Assembly (NCBI RefSeq): GCF_000499845.2 | Contig: NC_023755.2 | Span: 34,457,253 to 34,521,252, forward strand | From: Phaseolus vulgaris | Lineage: Eukaryota > Streptophyta > Magnoliopsida > Fabales > Fabaceae | DNA: 64,000 bases | Direction of reading: 5' to 3' | In this document: piece by piece, positions 48,401 through 59,667 of the stretch | How the letters are laid out: each line of letters opens with the position of its first letter | Position numbering within the stretch: the first letter of the stretch is position 1 | Program-made: the position numbers and the translations under genes | Notes under the pieces: generated by a model | Database searches by the model: none | What the model saw: only the letters and a program-made list of their open reading frames with translations | Told to the model about the DNA's origin: nothing

Positions 48401-48779
48401 AAAATCCATAAATGATATATTTATATGTAATACTAAATTTTCTTACGGATATGAATCTGCATGTACTAATTCGTATGTTCCCGTCTCATGTTAATGTACC
48501 ATACGACATATGTTTTATTTACAAAATTTTTAAATATTAAATTATTAATATATCGTATTAATGATTTACACATTTTAAATATATGATACCATTTTTTCTA
48601 ACACAAAAAATGTTAATCCTTATTTTACTTTTTCAAAAAACTAGCCTATAATTTTGTTTTTTATAAAAAAAAAAAAGTTAAACTGTCAAATATTTCCCTA
48701 AAATTGTTAATTTGTTAGAAGTAAAGAAAAAATCTCTCTAAACGATAATATAATACAAAGAAAAGCATTTTCTAATGAA

Positions 48780-49560
48780 TTAAATATAACAAATAAATAT
48801 CTCAAACACATTTATAAAGTACCAAAGGTACTTAATCATCAATTGAGTGTTAATATGATCAATGACCACTTTATTTTTCTTAACATGCACCCTTATAGTT
48901 AATGTATACTTAGAGTTAATGTGTTTACTTTGACTTTGAATTTTGTTATTCTTAGTCATAAAATAAATGTTAACAAAGTTATCATAATACAATTTCAAAG
49001 TTATCATGATACAATTTCATTGACCTAATAAATGAGTCCACAACTCTAAATCCAAATATAAAATACATAATGTGATGTAGCCTCAAAACAAGATACCAAC
49101 TCAACCTCCACAATGGAAGTCCAATAAATATTTATTTTCTATTGTTACAACATACAACTCCACAAATTAACATAAAAGTATAACTAGATGTAAATTTAAT
49201 TCAGCCAACAAAGTCTAAATTGGAGTATCTTATCACCTCTATACTATTAGTTCGTTTGGATTCGAACATGAAATCTTTTGTTCTATGAAGATATCTCATT
49301 ATATTATTTGAAACTTTCTAAATAATCAATACTTGGATTACTCTCATATCTTTCCAAGACAAAATTCTAACTTAATGAAAATTTTCTATGCTTTCCAGTT
49401 TAAAATCATTTTTGAACATTAACTCAAGTCTATTACCCTTCGTAATAGGAGCCACACTCACTAATCAACTTATGATAAATTTCTAAAAAAACTTATTTCA
49501 AGTTAGTTTTGGAGATAAACTCAAAATACATCAAGATCTTTCTCTAGATTCATGCATATG
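48780..49560 (-). pseudogene. Ty1/copia RT-RNase H relic
   Basis: The minus strand preserves LKLYYDNFVNIYFMTKNNK and SKHINSKYTLTIRVHVKK...VIDHINTQLMIKYL (RNase H). Further upstream are a degraded STMEAEF-like SIVEVELVSCFEA and LGRYESNPSIDYLESFK. These parts line up in order with the RNase H of the copia element at 37685. Many stops are present and no LTRs were seen. It is an old, unrelated insertion. Confidence 0.75.
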
Positions 49561-49744
49561 AAATAATATATTATTATTTTAGCTAAAACTAGATAAAATT
49601 AAAAATATATTTAAATTTTCTTATTATTTAGCAAATATATATATATGTTATTAATATAATTTTAAATGGTACATTACTTTCCTTTTAAATAAATGTTATT
49701 TTTAAGATATTCTAGATAGTGTTAAGAAAGAATAATATTTGTGT

Positions 49745-49812
49745 TGTTACTATGTCAGATGTCAAATTGTATAATGATACCTAACATGAAAATTTTTATA
49801 AAAAAAAGAATA
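49745..49812 (+). mobile_element. LINE 3' tail (family 2), diverged
   Basis: ATGTCAGATGTCAAATTGTA...CCTAACATGAAAATTTTTATAAAAAA corresponds to the 3' end at 54115-54180. It is a third, older copy of the same tail. Confidence 0.55.
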
Positions 49813-51406
49813 ATATTTGATTAAAAAATTTATGTTGAGGTATTGTTGGAAAAAGATGAAGAAGCATTCAAAAATAATAGTTGGACGTTCTACTAAAAAT
49901 ATTTTAGGTGTATAAATACAAAGTTTTGATAGAAGAAAAAACTAATATAAAATTTTGTATATTTTTTTATATATTCAAGTGAATAGCATAAGTATTTAAC
50001 TTGAATCACTAACTATACAAATAAACATTGTTATATTATTATTATTAATAATATTATAAATATATTTGTTTTTATGAATAACTACTTTAAAAGAAATTAA
50101 TTATATATCATGGGTTAATGATGTAAATATATATACATCATACATTATATTAAACTCTACCAATAACCAAGAGCTACAATATTTGTTTTTTATAAAATGT
50201 TATAGATATTTTTCGAAGATAAATACACAATAGTTTGTATGAATATCTAGATATTTTAAATAATTTCTATATATATATATATATATATATATCATACATT
50301 TGTTTATATCTTTACCTTGTATTAGTATCTCATGCAATACTTCACATTAAGTTAGTTATATAATATAAGTAACTAACTTGATATGCATAAGTTAATATTA
50401 AATCTCATATTGGACATTATATTAAATTATAAAATCTCATATTTTGATTTTAAAAATGTATGTTGATTATAAAATAAATAATATTACTAATATATATTCA
50501 TGTTTTCAGTTTATTAAATATTATTTTTTATTAATTAAATTGAGTATTAACATTTCTTACTTTTTTTATTTTATTTTTTTAATGAAGAAAATATTTTCTT
50601 TATGCAAAGAAAAAACAACATTTTATATTTTATTAACTTTACCTAAAATATTATCATCCTTGTTTATTTTTAGTCTCAAATGAAAGGTATATTTAATATA
50701 AAAACAAAAACAAAACAGTAATCCATTTGAATTTAAAGTTAATACAATATAACAGTCAATGATAAACTTTCATAGAAAAATATTATTACTTCCAATTAAA
50801 ATTAAAAATCTAAATATACAAAATTATTTTACATTCTATATTACATTGTTTACATAATAAAAAAGGTAAATGTGATAAAAAAAACTTATAAATCTTATTT
50901 CATATCTTATGAAATAGAAATAGAGGATGAGATATGCAGCTATGTGTGAATGGCAAAACATAAGTCTTGTCGTTGGAAAAGAAGAGAAGGATGTATCATA
51001 ACATAGATAACATAGTCTATACTAATATTTTAGTTTTATAAATTTACAACAAGAATTTTCTAAGATGATGTTTGAATAGATTATAAAGAAAAAAATATAC
51101 TTGAGATGAATGTAACTTATGTGAAAATATTATAAGTTGGATACCTTTTAATATTAGCATATTGATTACTACTTAGTAATTGAATCATTATTCACATATA
51201 TAGATAGTAAATGATGTGTTTTTGTTATATGTTTTTTATTCCTTTATTTTTATATGGTTTTCCAATTTTCACTCTTTAGTCACTTTTCAACAAATTTTTT
51301 GACACATTATTCTTAAAAAGAATCCATTAATTATTTTTAATAAAAAATCCATTAAACAAAATTTTAATACAACAAAAATATATTTAATATATTATTAATA
51401 GATTAA
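49813..51406. other. AT-rich intergenic sequence
   Basis: No gene recognised; contains a (TA)n run near 50270. The 79-codon Ile/Phe/Lys-rich ORF at 50444-50683 reflects base composition. Confidence 0.45.
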
Positions 51407-51420
51407 ATATATTTTGGTCA

Positions 51421-52248
51421 ATTATTCCAAAGGTTCAGGGTGCTGATTCCATTAAAGATTACAGGCCAATTGCTGTTGCTAATTTCAAGTTTAAGATTAT
51501 TTCCAAGATACTAGCGGATAGGCTTGCACTTGTGGCTGCTAGAATCATTTCTCCTAATCAATATGGATTTGTGCAGGGTAGACAGATTCAGGATTGCATT
51601 GGTATTGCTTCTGAAGCTATGAACCTGCTTTCTAAAAAGGTTAGAGGAGGTAATGTGGCTTACAAAGTTGATATTCATAAAGCTTTTGACACTCTAAGTT
51701 GGAAGTTCTTATTATTAGTTTTAAAACGCTTTGGTTTTCACCCCTCATTTGTTGGTTGGATTAGTACAATTCTCCGTTCAGCTATGCTTTCTATAAGAAT
51801 AAGTGGTAGTTTGGTGGGTTTTTTTCCTTGTAGTCGAGGGGTAAGACAAGGTGATCCATTGTCTCCTTTACTTTTCTGTCTTGCAGAGGAAGTTCTTAGT
51901 AGAGGTCTCTCTAAGCTTGTGAATGATAAGAAGATTTTAAATATGGCCAGTCCGCACGGTTATCTCACTCCCTCTCATATTTTGTATGCTGATGACATAT
52001 TTATTTTTTGTAGGGGGGATATTAAGTCTCTTAGAAATTTGAGTTCTTTTCTTAAAACATATGGTGATTTTTCTGGTCAATATATTAATAACTCTAAAAG
52101 TAGTTTCTTCACCATGGATAATTCTCCAAGATTTGTCACCAAAATTCAAAATATTCTTTCCTGTAGTCATGGTTGTTTGCCTTTCCATTATTTAGGAGTG
52201 CCTATCTTTGTTGGTGCTCCAAAGTGTCGGTTTCTTCAATTAAATTGA
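51421..52248 (+). pseudogene. LINE reverse transcriptase, middle part
   Basis: Open from the 5' truncation point. It starts IIPKVQGADSIKDYRPIAVA and has the RT motifs PNQYGFVQGRQIQDCI, KVDIHKAFDT, SRGVRQGDPLSPLLFCLAEE and the catalytic YADD (51985-51996), then FHYLGVPIF. A small deletion near 52237, removing the usual PIADRI-type text, shifts the frame and leads to a stop at 52246. The remaining domains continue in another frame. Confidence 0.9.
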
Positions 52249-54017
52249 AGCTAGCATCTTGGAAAGGTAAATCTCTTAGCATGATGGGTCGAATTCAGCT
52301 GGTCAATACAGTGATTACTGGATCTCTAGCTTATAGTTTTAATATGTATAAGTGGCCTGTTTCACTTATTAAGCAAGTTGAGCAGTGGTGTCGGAATTTT
52401 ATTTGGACTGGTGATATTCTGAAAAAAGGTATTGCTACCGTTAATTGGGGGAAAATTTGTTCACCTCTTGAGGATGGAGGCTTGAATATCATTAATCTTC
52501 ATCATGAAAATAATGCATATCTTCTTAAGCTTGCTTGGAACTTTGCTTATAGCGACAAACCTTGGTCTTTACTCTTGAAAGCCAGGGTTCTTAAATCAAA
52601 ATATGAATTTCGAACGGTTTATAGATCTTCCTCTCTCTGGCCTGGAATTAAGCAATTTTATTCTACCATACTTGACTATACTTATTGGACTGTTGGTACA
52701 GGTTCTTTTATTAATTTCTGGAATGATAAATGGTGCTCTACTACTTCTTTAGCAAATATTGCAGGGTTATCTGATGGTGTTAGCATTCCGGATACAGTCT
52801 CTCAATTTTGGACAGGTTGTGATTGGAATATTCCCTTCTCTTTACAGCAGATGCATCTTTTTTTTAATCATATCATGATTAGAGAGGAACAGGATATTCC
52901 TAATTGGATTCTAAATGAGTCTGGTCGTTTCACTCTTAAATCGGCTAGGACTTTTTTCTTGGAACCAGGAGTTCCAGGTGGTTGGGGTAAATTCATTTGG
53001 TCTTCATCTATTCCGCTTTCCAAAACTCTAGTACTCTGGAAAATTTTTCATGGGCGACTTCCTACAGATCAACATATTCAGAATAAGGGTTTGCATATAT
53101 GTTCTATGTGTTCGCTTTGTGAAAAGCAAGAGGAATCTATTCAACATCTATTTTTTGAATGTTCTAACGCATTGCATATTTGGAGTTGGGTACGACAAAT
53201 TTTTCTTACTTCTCATTTCTCTAATAAGGATGATCTACTTTCTTTTATTAAGAGTGATGGTAGTCCTTTGGTTAAATTGATTAAGCTTGCGGTGATAACC
53301 TTTTCTATATGGATGATATGGCGTATGAGAAATTATGCTAGATTTCAGGATAAGATTGGGGTTTCTAAGGCTATTTCGATAATTAAAGATTTAACTTGTC
53401 TAGTGGGAAATTCGTCTAAAGCTTCAATGAAGAATGATATGTTGGACTTCAACGTGATTAAGTTTTTCGGTATTAAGACTCGTAGTGGTAAAGTTCTTCG
53501 TCCTCTTCCTATTAGATGGGAATTTCCTTCACCAGGCTGGGTCAAAATTAATACTGATGGGGCTGCTAGGGGGTATCCTGGTCTTGCTACTTGTGGAGGT
53601 ATTTTTCGTGGGAGTATGGGAGAATTTATTGGTGCTTTTTCAGCGTTTCTTGAAGTTCAAACTGCTTTGGTTGCTGAGTTTTATGGAGTTATACATGCTA
53701 TGGAGGAAGCTAAAAAAATGGGACTTACTAATGTCTGGCTTGAATGTGATTCTGCCTTGGTTTGTGCTGCGTTTACTGCTAGGACTAATGTTCCGTGGAT
53801 GCTTCAGAATCGATGGAATACTTGTCTTAATTTTTGTGGGACAATCAGGTTTAGGGTAACTCATATTTTTCGTGAAGGGAATGCGTGTGCTGATAAGTTG
53901 GCTAATTTAGGATTTATTCATAGAGAATCTTTTCATTGGTATAATAGACTCCCAACTAGTCTGTTCTTAGAATTCTTTATGAATAGGTATAATCTACCTA
54001 TGTATCGTTTGTGTTAA
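52237..54017 (+). pseudogene. LINE RT thumb, zinc-binding region and RNase H
   Basis: Continuous with the RT after the frameshift: KLKLASWKGKSLSMMGRIQL (RT connection) and an RVT zinc-binding-type region (WKIFHGRLPTDQHI, CSLCEKQEESIQHLFFEC). A plant-type RNase H follows (INTDGAA, ALVAEFYGVIHA, ECDSAL, NACADKLANLG; all four catalytic acidic residues present). It ends with TAA at 54015-54017. Several plant L1 lineages carry such a C-terminal RNase H. Reading frames after the shift are intact, so the insertion is not very old. Confidence 0.9.
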
Positions 54018-54114
54018 CATATGGGTTTTGGTCTAGTCCCCCCATATTTTTGTATTTTTTTTTTTTTTTTTAATAATATTTTTTTTTTCATGTGATGGCA
54101 GATGATTGTTGTTT

Positions 54115-54181
54115 CTTGAGGTGTCAGCTTAGCTGAGATGTCAAGTTGCATAGTGATGCCTAACATGAAAACTTTATAAAA

Positions 54182-54224
<43 letters not shown>
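54115..54224 (+). other. LINE 3' UTR end and poly(A)
   Basis: CTTGAGGTGTCAGCTTAGCT to AACATGAAAACTTTATAAAAA; the same tail is seen at 27014 and 49745. Confidence 0.8.
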
Positions 54225-54234
<10 letters not shown>

Positions 54235-54237
54235 GTC

Positions 54238-55570
54238 TCAAATCTATTATCAACATGTCATTTATTCAAAATAGAAATTTGATAAATTTTAATTGATATA
54301 TTTTGTTTTTTGTTAACATTTTTTTTTCCTTTTTCCTAAAGGAATATTTTTACTCCTATGTAGATTTTTTAATTAATGACATTTTAACTATAGTGTTAGC
54401 TGTATTCACTTCTTAATTATCAATTAATTTGACGTAACAAACGCGTGCATGCTTTAATAAATCAAGTTTATAATCTTTTCATTTTATTATAAAATTTATT
54501 TTTAATTTCTCAACTAAATTGTTTATAAATATTAACTTCCTACTCTCATTGTCTTTAGTTTCTTCCATGTATAAAATATGTATAAAATATCAACGAAGAC
54601 ACAAGTTAATTAATACTTTAACATCATTGGTGATTTTTTCTTTAAAAATATCATTTAAAATAATTTCAATCTTGATGCATTATTTTATAAAAATCATAGT
54701 TCATGTCAATTTATAATCAACAACTTAATATCACTGAAAAATAAATTTGAAAATACGAAGTTATTTAAAATTTATTTTTGATGAACTAAAATTATTCAAT
54801 ACACTATATTTTTCTTTTTAGTCAGTGTATTTAAATAACTTAATTGTGAAACAAGTTAGTGAGGGAGATTTGACCCAAACCAGTGACACTATAAGCAATA
54901 AATTGTTGGGTCCACCCCCAACTCTCCCTTACAATGGGACTGGTTGGTTTTACACCATGGTGTGGTGTGTGAGTTGAGTTTAGAAATTTCATGAAACATT
55001 TGACTTTTGTCCTAAATAATAATATTTAGTTAATATTTGATTAAGGTGTTGAAGAAGATTGGTAATAGTTTTTTGGATTAAAAAGTGATACTTTAAATTA
55101 AAATAGAAAAAAAAATATAAATTGTTTTAACATGTAGTGAATGAGAGAGGGACCATTTGAAGTTGATAGCAGAAGTGGAAGGAGTTAGGGACCCACAAGT
55201 GATCTTTTCACGCCCTTCAGTAGAAGTCATGGTTCTTAATTTTTAAATATTTTTCTGTGAGAATAGAAAGATAGATAGGGATGAGGAAATAAACATGAAG
55301 ATAGTAAATGGCAATGGTGATTGCATTGGTGCAGGGACAGCTTGCGTGGCTCAGAGGCATTAATAAGGGAAGCAAAGTTGGAGGGAAAGAGAGAGAGAGA
55401 GAAAGAAAGTGTGTTGTACAGTGCACTGGTGGTTTCTATGGGCAATGTTTCAGAGAAATGAATAATGGGAATCTTATGATTATTAGGTCCACTCTCCAAC
55501 CATGTCAAAACCACTCATCTCCAAAACAACAAAAAGAAGTTTTTATTAAACTAAATCTTAATCATCCTCT
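54238..55570. other. Intergenic sequence
   Basis: AT-rich then less so. A purine run GAGAGAGAGAGAGAAAGAAAG is at 55385. Overlapping short ORFs on both strands (55236-55622) have no recognised domain. Confidence 0.4.
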
Positions 55571-55700
55571 TTTACTACCGGATTGTCAAAAACGCCCACA
55601 TGGTTTCAAACACAATTTATAAATTCACAATTAACTTCAATTAAATTAAGTCAGTAGTAAATCTTGATTAAGGCATGGTTGAACATGACGGGAAATCCCC
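55571..55700 (+). repeat. LTR fragment of the second Tat element (left)
   Basis: TTTACTACCGGATTGTC... aligns with the start of the LTR at 58860 (TGTACTACCAGATTTTCG). They also share CATAATTAACTT-type and AAATC-TGATTAAGGCATG text. Only the first 110-130 bp of LTR are recognisable. Confidence 0.65.
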
Positions 55701-56044
55701 ACGTTTGACAGATTTTGCAGTGGAAATGGGAATCGTGGAGGTTAACCCAAGAAGTGAGGAGTTAAAATATTTATAAAAGAAGTTAAAAAGAAGATGTTAC
55801 ATTTCAAAATTGTTGTCACTACTTTGACCACTACTCACGTTTCCTAATATTTGTTTCTCTTTCATAATTTTAAAATAAATCATATCTTTCAATTCAAAAC
55901 CGATAATCTATTTCAAATATTTTTAAAAAGTAGAAAATAACGCAATAACCAAAATAATGAAATAAAACCAAATATTAATCTAAGGATAAAATAGGAAAAA
56001 ATTTGAAAGTAGTTAAAGAGGGAATCCCCTTTATATATAGGTAT

Positions 56045-56196
56045 AGGTTATTCATATTATTCATATTATTAATATTATTCATATTATTAATATTATTAAG
56101 ATTATTAATATTATTAAGATTATTCATATTTTAATATTATTAATATTATTCATATTATTTATATTATTCATATTATTAATATTATTCATATTATTA
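56045..56196. repeat. ATTATTCATATT-type microsatellite
   Basis: Roughly 150 bp of units such as ATTATTCATATT and ATTATTAATATT, lying just left of the gag relic. Confidence 0.9.
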
Positions 56197-58735
56197 CCGA
56201 AAGAGGCCAAGAAGAAGGTTGACCAGAGTAGACCTATGCCATCCGGAAGACCGAGAGACTTTCCTAAGCCATCGCGTTTCACTCACCAGACTCTAGAAAA
56301 AACACTGTCACTATCAGCGTAATTTTGGCCATATTATGGAGGACTGTTGGGCATTAAATGATAAAATCGAGGAGTTTGTGCAAGCTGACCACTTCCATCA
56401 TTTTTTTCAAAGTAGTCAAGAGGATATAAGGCTGAGAGCTGACAAAAAGGAGAGCACGAGATCGTCATGATGAAAGGGGCAGAAGGGATAACCAGGAGAG
56501 AAGAGAATGATGTAATCGTCGAGATGCCATGCATGTACGTTGCATGATAAACACCATCGCATGTGGCTTTGTCGGAGGGGGCACAACTTCCTCATCTCGA
56601 AAGAGATATCTCTGAGCTATCTGCTCGATATACTCCATTCATAGAAGGGGAAGAAGAAGTATGCCACCTTCAAGCCGACTTCAGAAGATCGATCCAAAGC
56701 ATGATGATCCGATGGTGGTGACCATCGAAGTGGCCAATTTTGTGGTCACAAAAACACTGATAGAACAAGGAAGCTTTGTCGACATTATTTACTAGAAAAA
56801 AATTCAAGAAAATGGGTTTATCCCAAGATGCTATGGAGTCGTTTGAGCAAATAGTCAGATTCTCGGGGGAAAGAGTAGACACTCGAGGATACATTGATCT
56901 TGATAAATTTGGCGAAGGTAATGAATGTTGTAAAACAATCAGGATAAGATATCTGTTGGTGGATGCGAAAACATCCTTATAGGGAGGCCTTGCCTCAATA
57001 GGCTGGGAGACATAGTCTCGACTCCTCACCTTGCCATGAAACTTCTTACCGATAACGGAAGTCGAGGCAAGGACGTCGTAACTCTTAACTCGGATCAGAG
57101 GACTGTGAGAGAATGTTATGCTGCCAGTCTGAGAATTTCCCCACTGGCACCAAGTCGAAGGCCTAAAGTTCATAAGGTTACAATCATGAATGATCTGGAC
57201 CCCAGGCCGAATGATGAGCCTCGCGTAGAGCCGAAAGAAGAAATTGTCTCATGGTAGATAGGTCAATTGGGACAAAATACTCGTTTGGGTTTGACCTTGA
57301 AGGAAGAGGAGAAATGTGTGATCACCACCGTGTTGGCTAAAATTCTGATATATTTGCTTGGACGATAGCCGACATGCCGGACATAGATCCTAGAATTATT
57401 TCCTGCAAGCTTTATGTCTGCAAGGAGGCAAAGCCGATAGCCCAAAAGAATAGAAGAATGGGAGAAGAGAAGATGTTGATTGCAAAACAAGAGGTACACA
57501 AGCTCCTGGATGTCGGGTTTATCCGAGAAATACATTACACGACCTGAGTGGCGAATATAATGTTGGTTTAGAAGAACAATGGGAAGTGGCAGATGTGTAC
57601 CTATTACACTGATCTTAATAAGACCCGCCCTAAATATTCATACTCGTTGCCTAGTATTGATCGTCTGGTAGATGGAGCTGCCGGTCACAAAGTCTTGAGT
57701 TTTCTCGATGCATATTCTGGGTACAATCAAATACCTATGAATCTGGCAGACCGGGAGAAAACAACTTTCCTGGCTGAAAGGGCTAACTTTTGTTATGAAG
57801 TTATGCCTTTTGGATTGAAGAATGTGGAAGAAACCTACCAAAGGTTGATGGACCGAATGTTCTGGGAACAGATTGGGAAGAATGTGGAGGTATATGTCAA
57901 TGACATGATTGTGAAATCCGATAGCGCTGAACAACATGCAGCAGACCTGACCGAGATCTTTGGTCAAGTTAGGTGGTATGGCATGCGGCTTAATCTTGAA
58001 AAGTGTGTGTACGATGTGGAGGGTGGCAAAATTTTTGGGCTTCATGCTGACTAGTCGGGCAATCGAAGCCAACCTCGATAAATGCCAAGCCTTAAAGACC
58101 ATGAGGAGTCCAAATAACCTGAAGGAGGTCCAACAAATGATTGGAAGGTTGACATCGTTATCTAGGTTTATGCCAAGGCTAGCAGATAAGATAAAGCCAA
58201 TCCTGAAGCTTATGAAGAAAGCTGAAAAGTTTTCATGGAATGAAACATGTGAGGAAGTGTTCAAAGTCGTCAAGCAAACATTATCCCAACCTTTCGTATC
58301 GTGCAAACCTATCCCAAGACTTTCTTTACTAGTGTACTTTGTCGCGTCGCCGGAAGCCGTGAGTGTCGCCATTGTTCATGGCACAGCTGACCAGAAACCG
58401 ATTTACTTTGTAAGTCGAGTACTACAGGATGCCGAGACCAGACACTAGATGATTAAGAAGGTAGCTATGGCCCTCGTACACGCCTCCAGGAGGCTTCGAC
58501 CTTATTTTCAAAGTCAGGAAGTTATCGTGCAAACCGATTGCCCCATTAGTAAGGTGTTGAAAAAACCTGAGCTGGCAAGAAGAATTATCGACTGGTCGGT
58601 AAAGTTTCCAGAATTTGGTATTAAGTACGAGTCGAGAGGGCCTATAAAGTCACAGTGCTTGGTCGACTTCATATGGAGATGCCAATCACATGAAGTAGTG
58701 ACTTCCCTGTCTATCGGCCATATGAGACCTACATA
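56197..58735 (+). pseudogene. Decayed Tat-lineage gag-pol (no integrase)
   Basis: In order: the end of gag with a zinc-knuckle relic (GHIMEDCWALNDKIEEFVQ), protease (TKTLIEQGSFVDIIY, then a stop), and the region RISPLAPSRRPK. RT follows (DLNKTRPKYSYSLPSIDRLVDG, FLDAYSGYNQI, then YVND instead of YVDD at 57892-57903), then the first RNase H (PIYFVSRVLQDAETRH, stop). It ends near 58735. The second RNase H and integrase are absent. Several stops and at least two frameshifts (about 56800, 58050) are present. The loss of a catalytic Asp confirms decay. Related to, but clearly diverged from, the element at 11667. Confidence 0.85.
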
Positions 58736-58859
58736 GAGTTCCTCTACTAGGGCATGGGGGCATATGACCCGGGTAGAACATCCAGCCAAAGATAAAGAAA
58801 ATTTTCTTTTATAGACTCTACATTACACTCAAATCGCTTCACTCGAGTCTAAGGGCAAA

Positions 58860-59278
58860 TGTACTACCAGATTTTCGAAAAGGTTAACATGGCTGAATGA
58901 CCCCTTTAATCCAAACACAACCCGTAAATCCATAATTAACTTTAATTAAGTCAGGTCAGTGGTAAATCATGATTAAGGCATGATTGAGCTTTCTTTTGGA
59001 CCCATGAGCATACCCATGATAGTTGGGGCCCATCCTAAAGGTATAAATACCAAAGGAGACCCAGCGCCAGGTAATTTTTTACTCTCTCAACTCACATGCA
59101 CCTTGTACTCAGACTAAGTTGATCTTTAGAGTGTCTTTGCAGGTTCCCCCACACTCATCTTGGTAAAATGAAGAACCAATCAGAAATCATTGCGCTTGGA
59201 GGCCAAAAAGACTTGAAAACGAAGACATAAAGAGTCATTCTAGGAGGAGCCCAACCTTATAAGAACACTTTTAATTCT
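58860..59278 (+). repeat. 3' LTR-like sequence of the second Tat element
   Basis: Starts TGTACTACC after GAGTCTAAGGGCAAA (purine tract). It has a TATA-type GGTATAAATACC near 59039 and AGAGTGTCTTTGCAGGTTCCC near 59128, paralleling the young element's LTR (GGAGTGCCTTCGCAGGTACCC). The right boundary is uncertain; a hairpin element follows at 59282. Confidence 0.65.
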
Positions 59279-59281
59279 TAT

Positions 59282-59664
59282 CACTACAAGAAAATCATTG
59301 AATATAAACCAATTTTAGAGACAAAAAATAATTAGTTGTTATAGCCACCAAATTAGATACTATTTTAGAGACTAAAAAAATTATTGATTTCTAAATTAGT
59401 TTGTATTATTGATAAATAGTTTTTAAATTGGTATCTAAATAACTACCAAGACTTTTGCTACCAAATTTAGAATCTAAGTAATTGGTAGTTAAAACCTTGA
59501 AAGCTAATTAGATACAAATTTAGAAACTATTTATCAATAATAGAAACTAATTTAGAAACCAATAAATTTTTTAGTCTTTAAAATAGTATCTAATTTGGTC
59601 ACTATAGCAACTAATTATTTTTTATTTCTAAAATTGTTTTCTATTCAATAATTTTAAAGTAGAG
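59282..59664. mobile_element. Best-preserved hairpin MITE (CACTA-type end)
   Basis: Begins CACTACAAGAAAATCATT; the right end ATTTTAAAGTAGAG matches the expected inverted terminus at most positions. A 3-bp direct repeat TAT flanks both ends (59279-59281, 59665-59667), as for CACTA elements. The two arms (about 185 bp each) are complementary around a centre near 59474, so the whole element could fold into one long hairpin. No ORF. Confidence 0.85.
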
Positions 59665-59667
59665 TAT

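Larger units (their letters stand above)
51420..54224 (+). mobile_element. 5'-truncated LINE (L1-type with RNase H)
   Basis: The insertion is bounded by a perfect 13-bp direct repeat, ATATATTTTGGTC, at 51407-51419 and 54225-54237 (the second copy merges with a (TA)n run). The 3' end carries a poly(A) stretch (about 54176-54199). The coding region starts inside the reverse transcriptase, so the endonuclease and the RT N-terminus were never copied: classic abortive target-primed reverse transcription. Confidence 0.9.
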
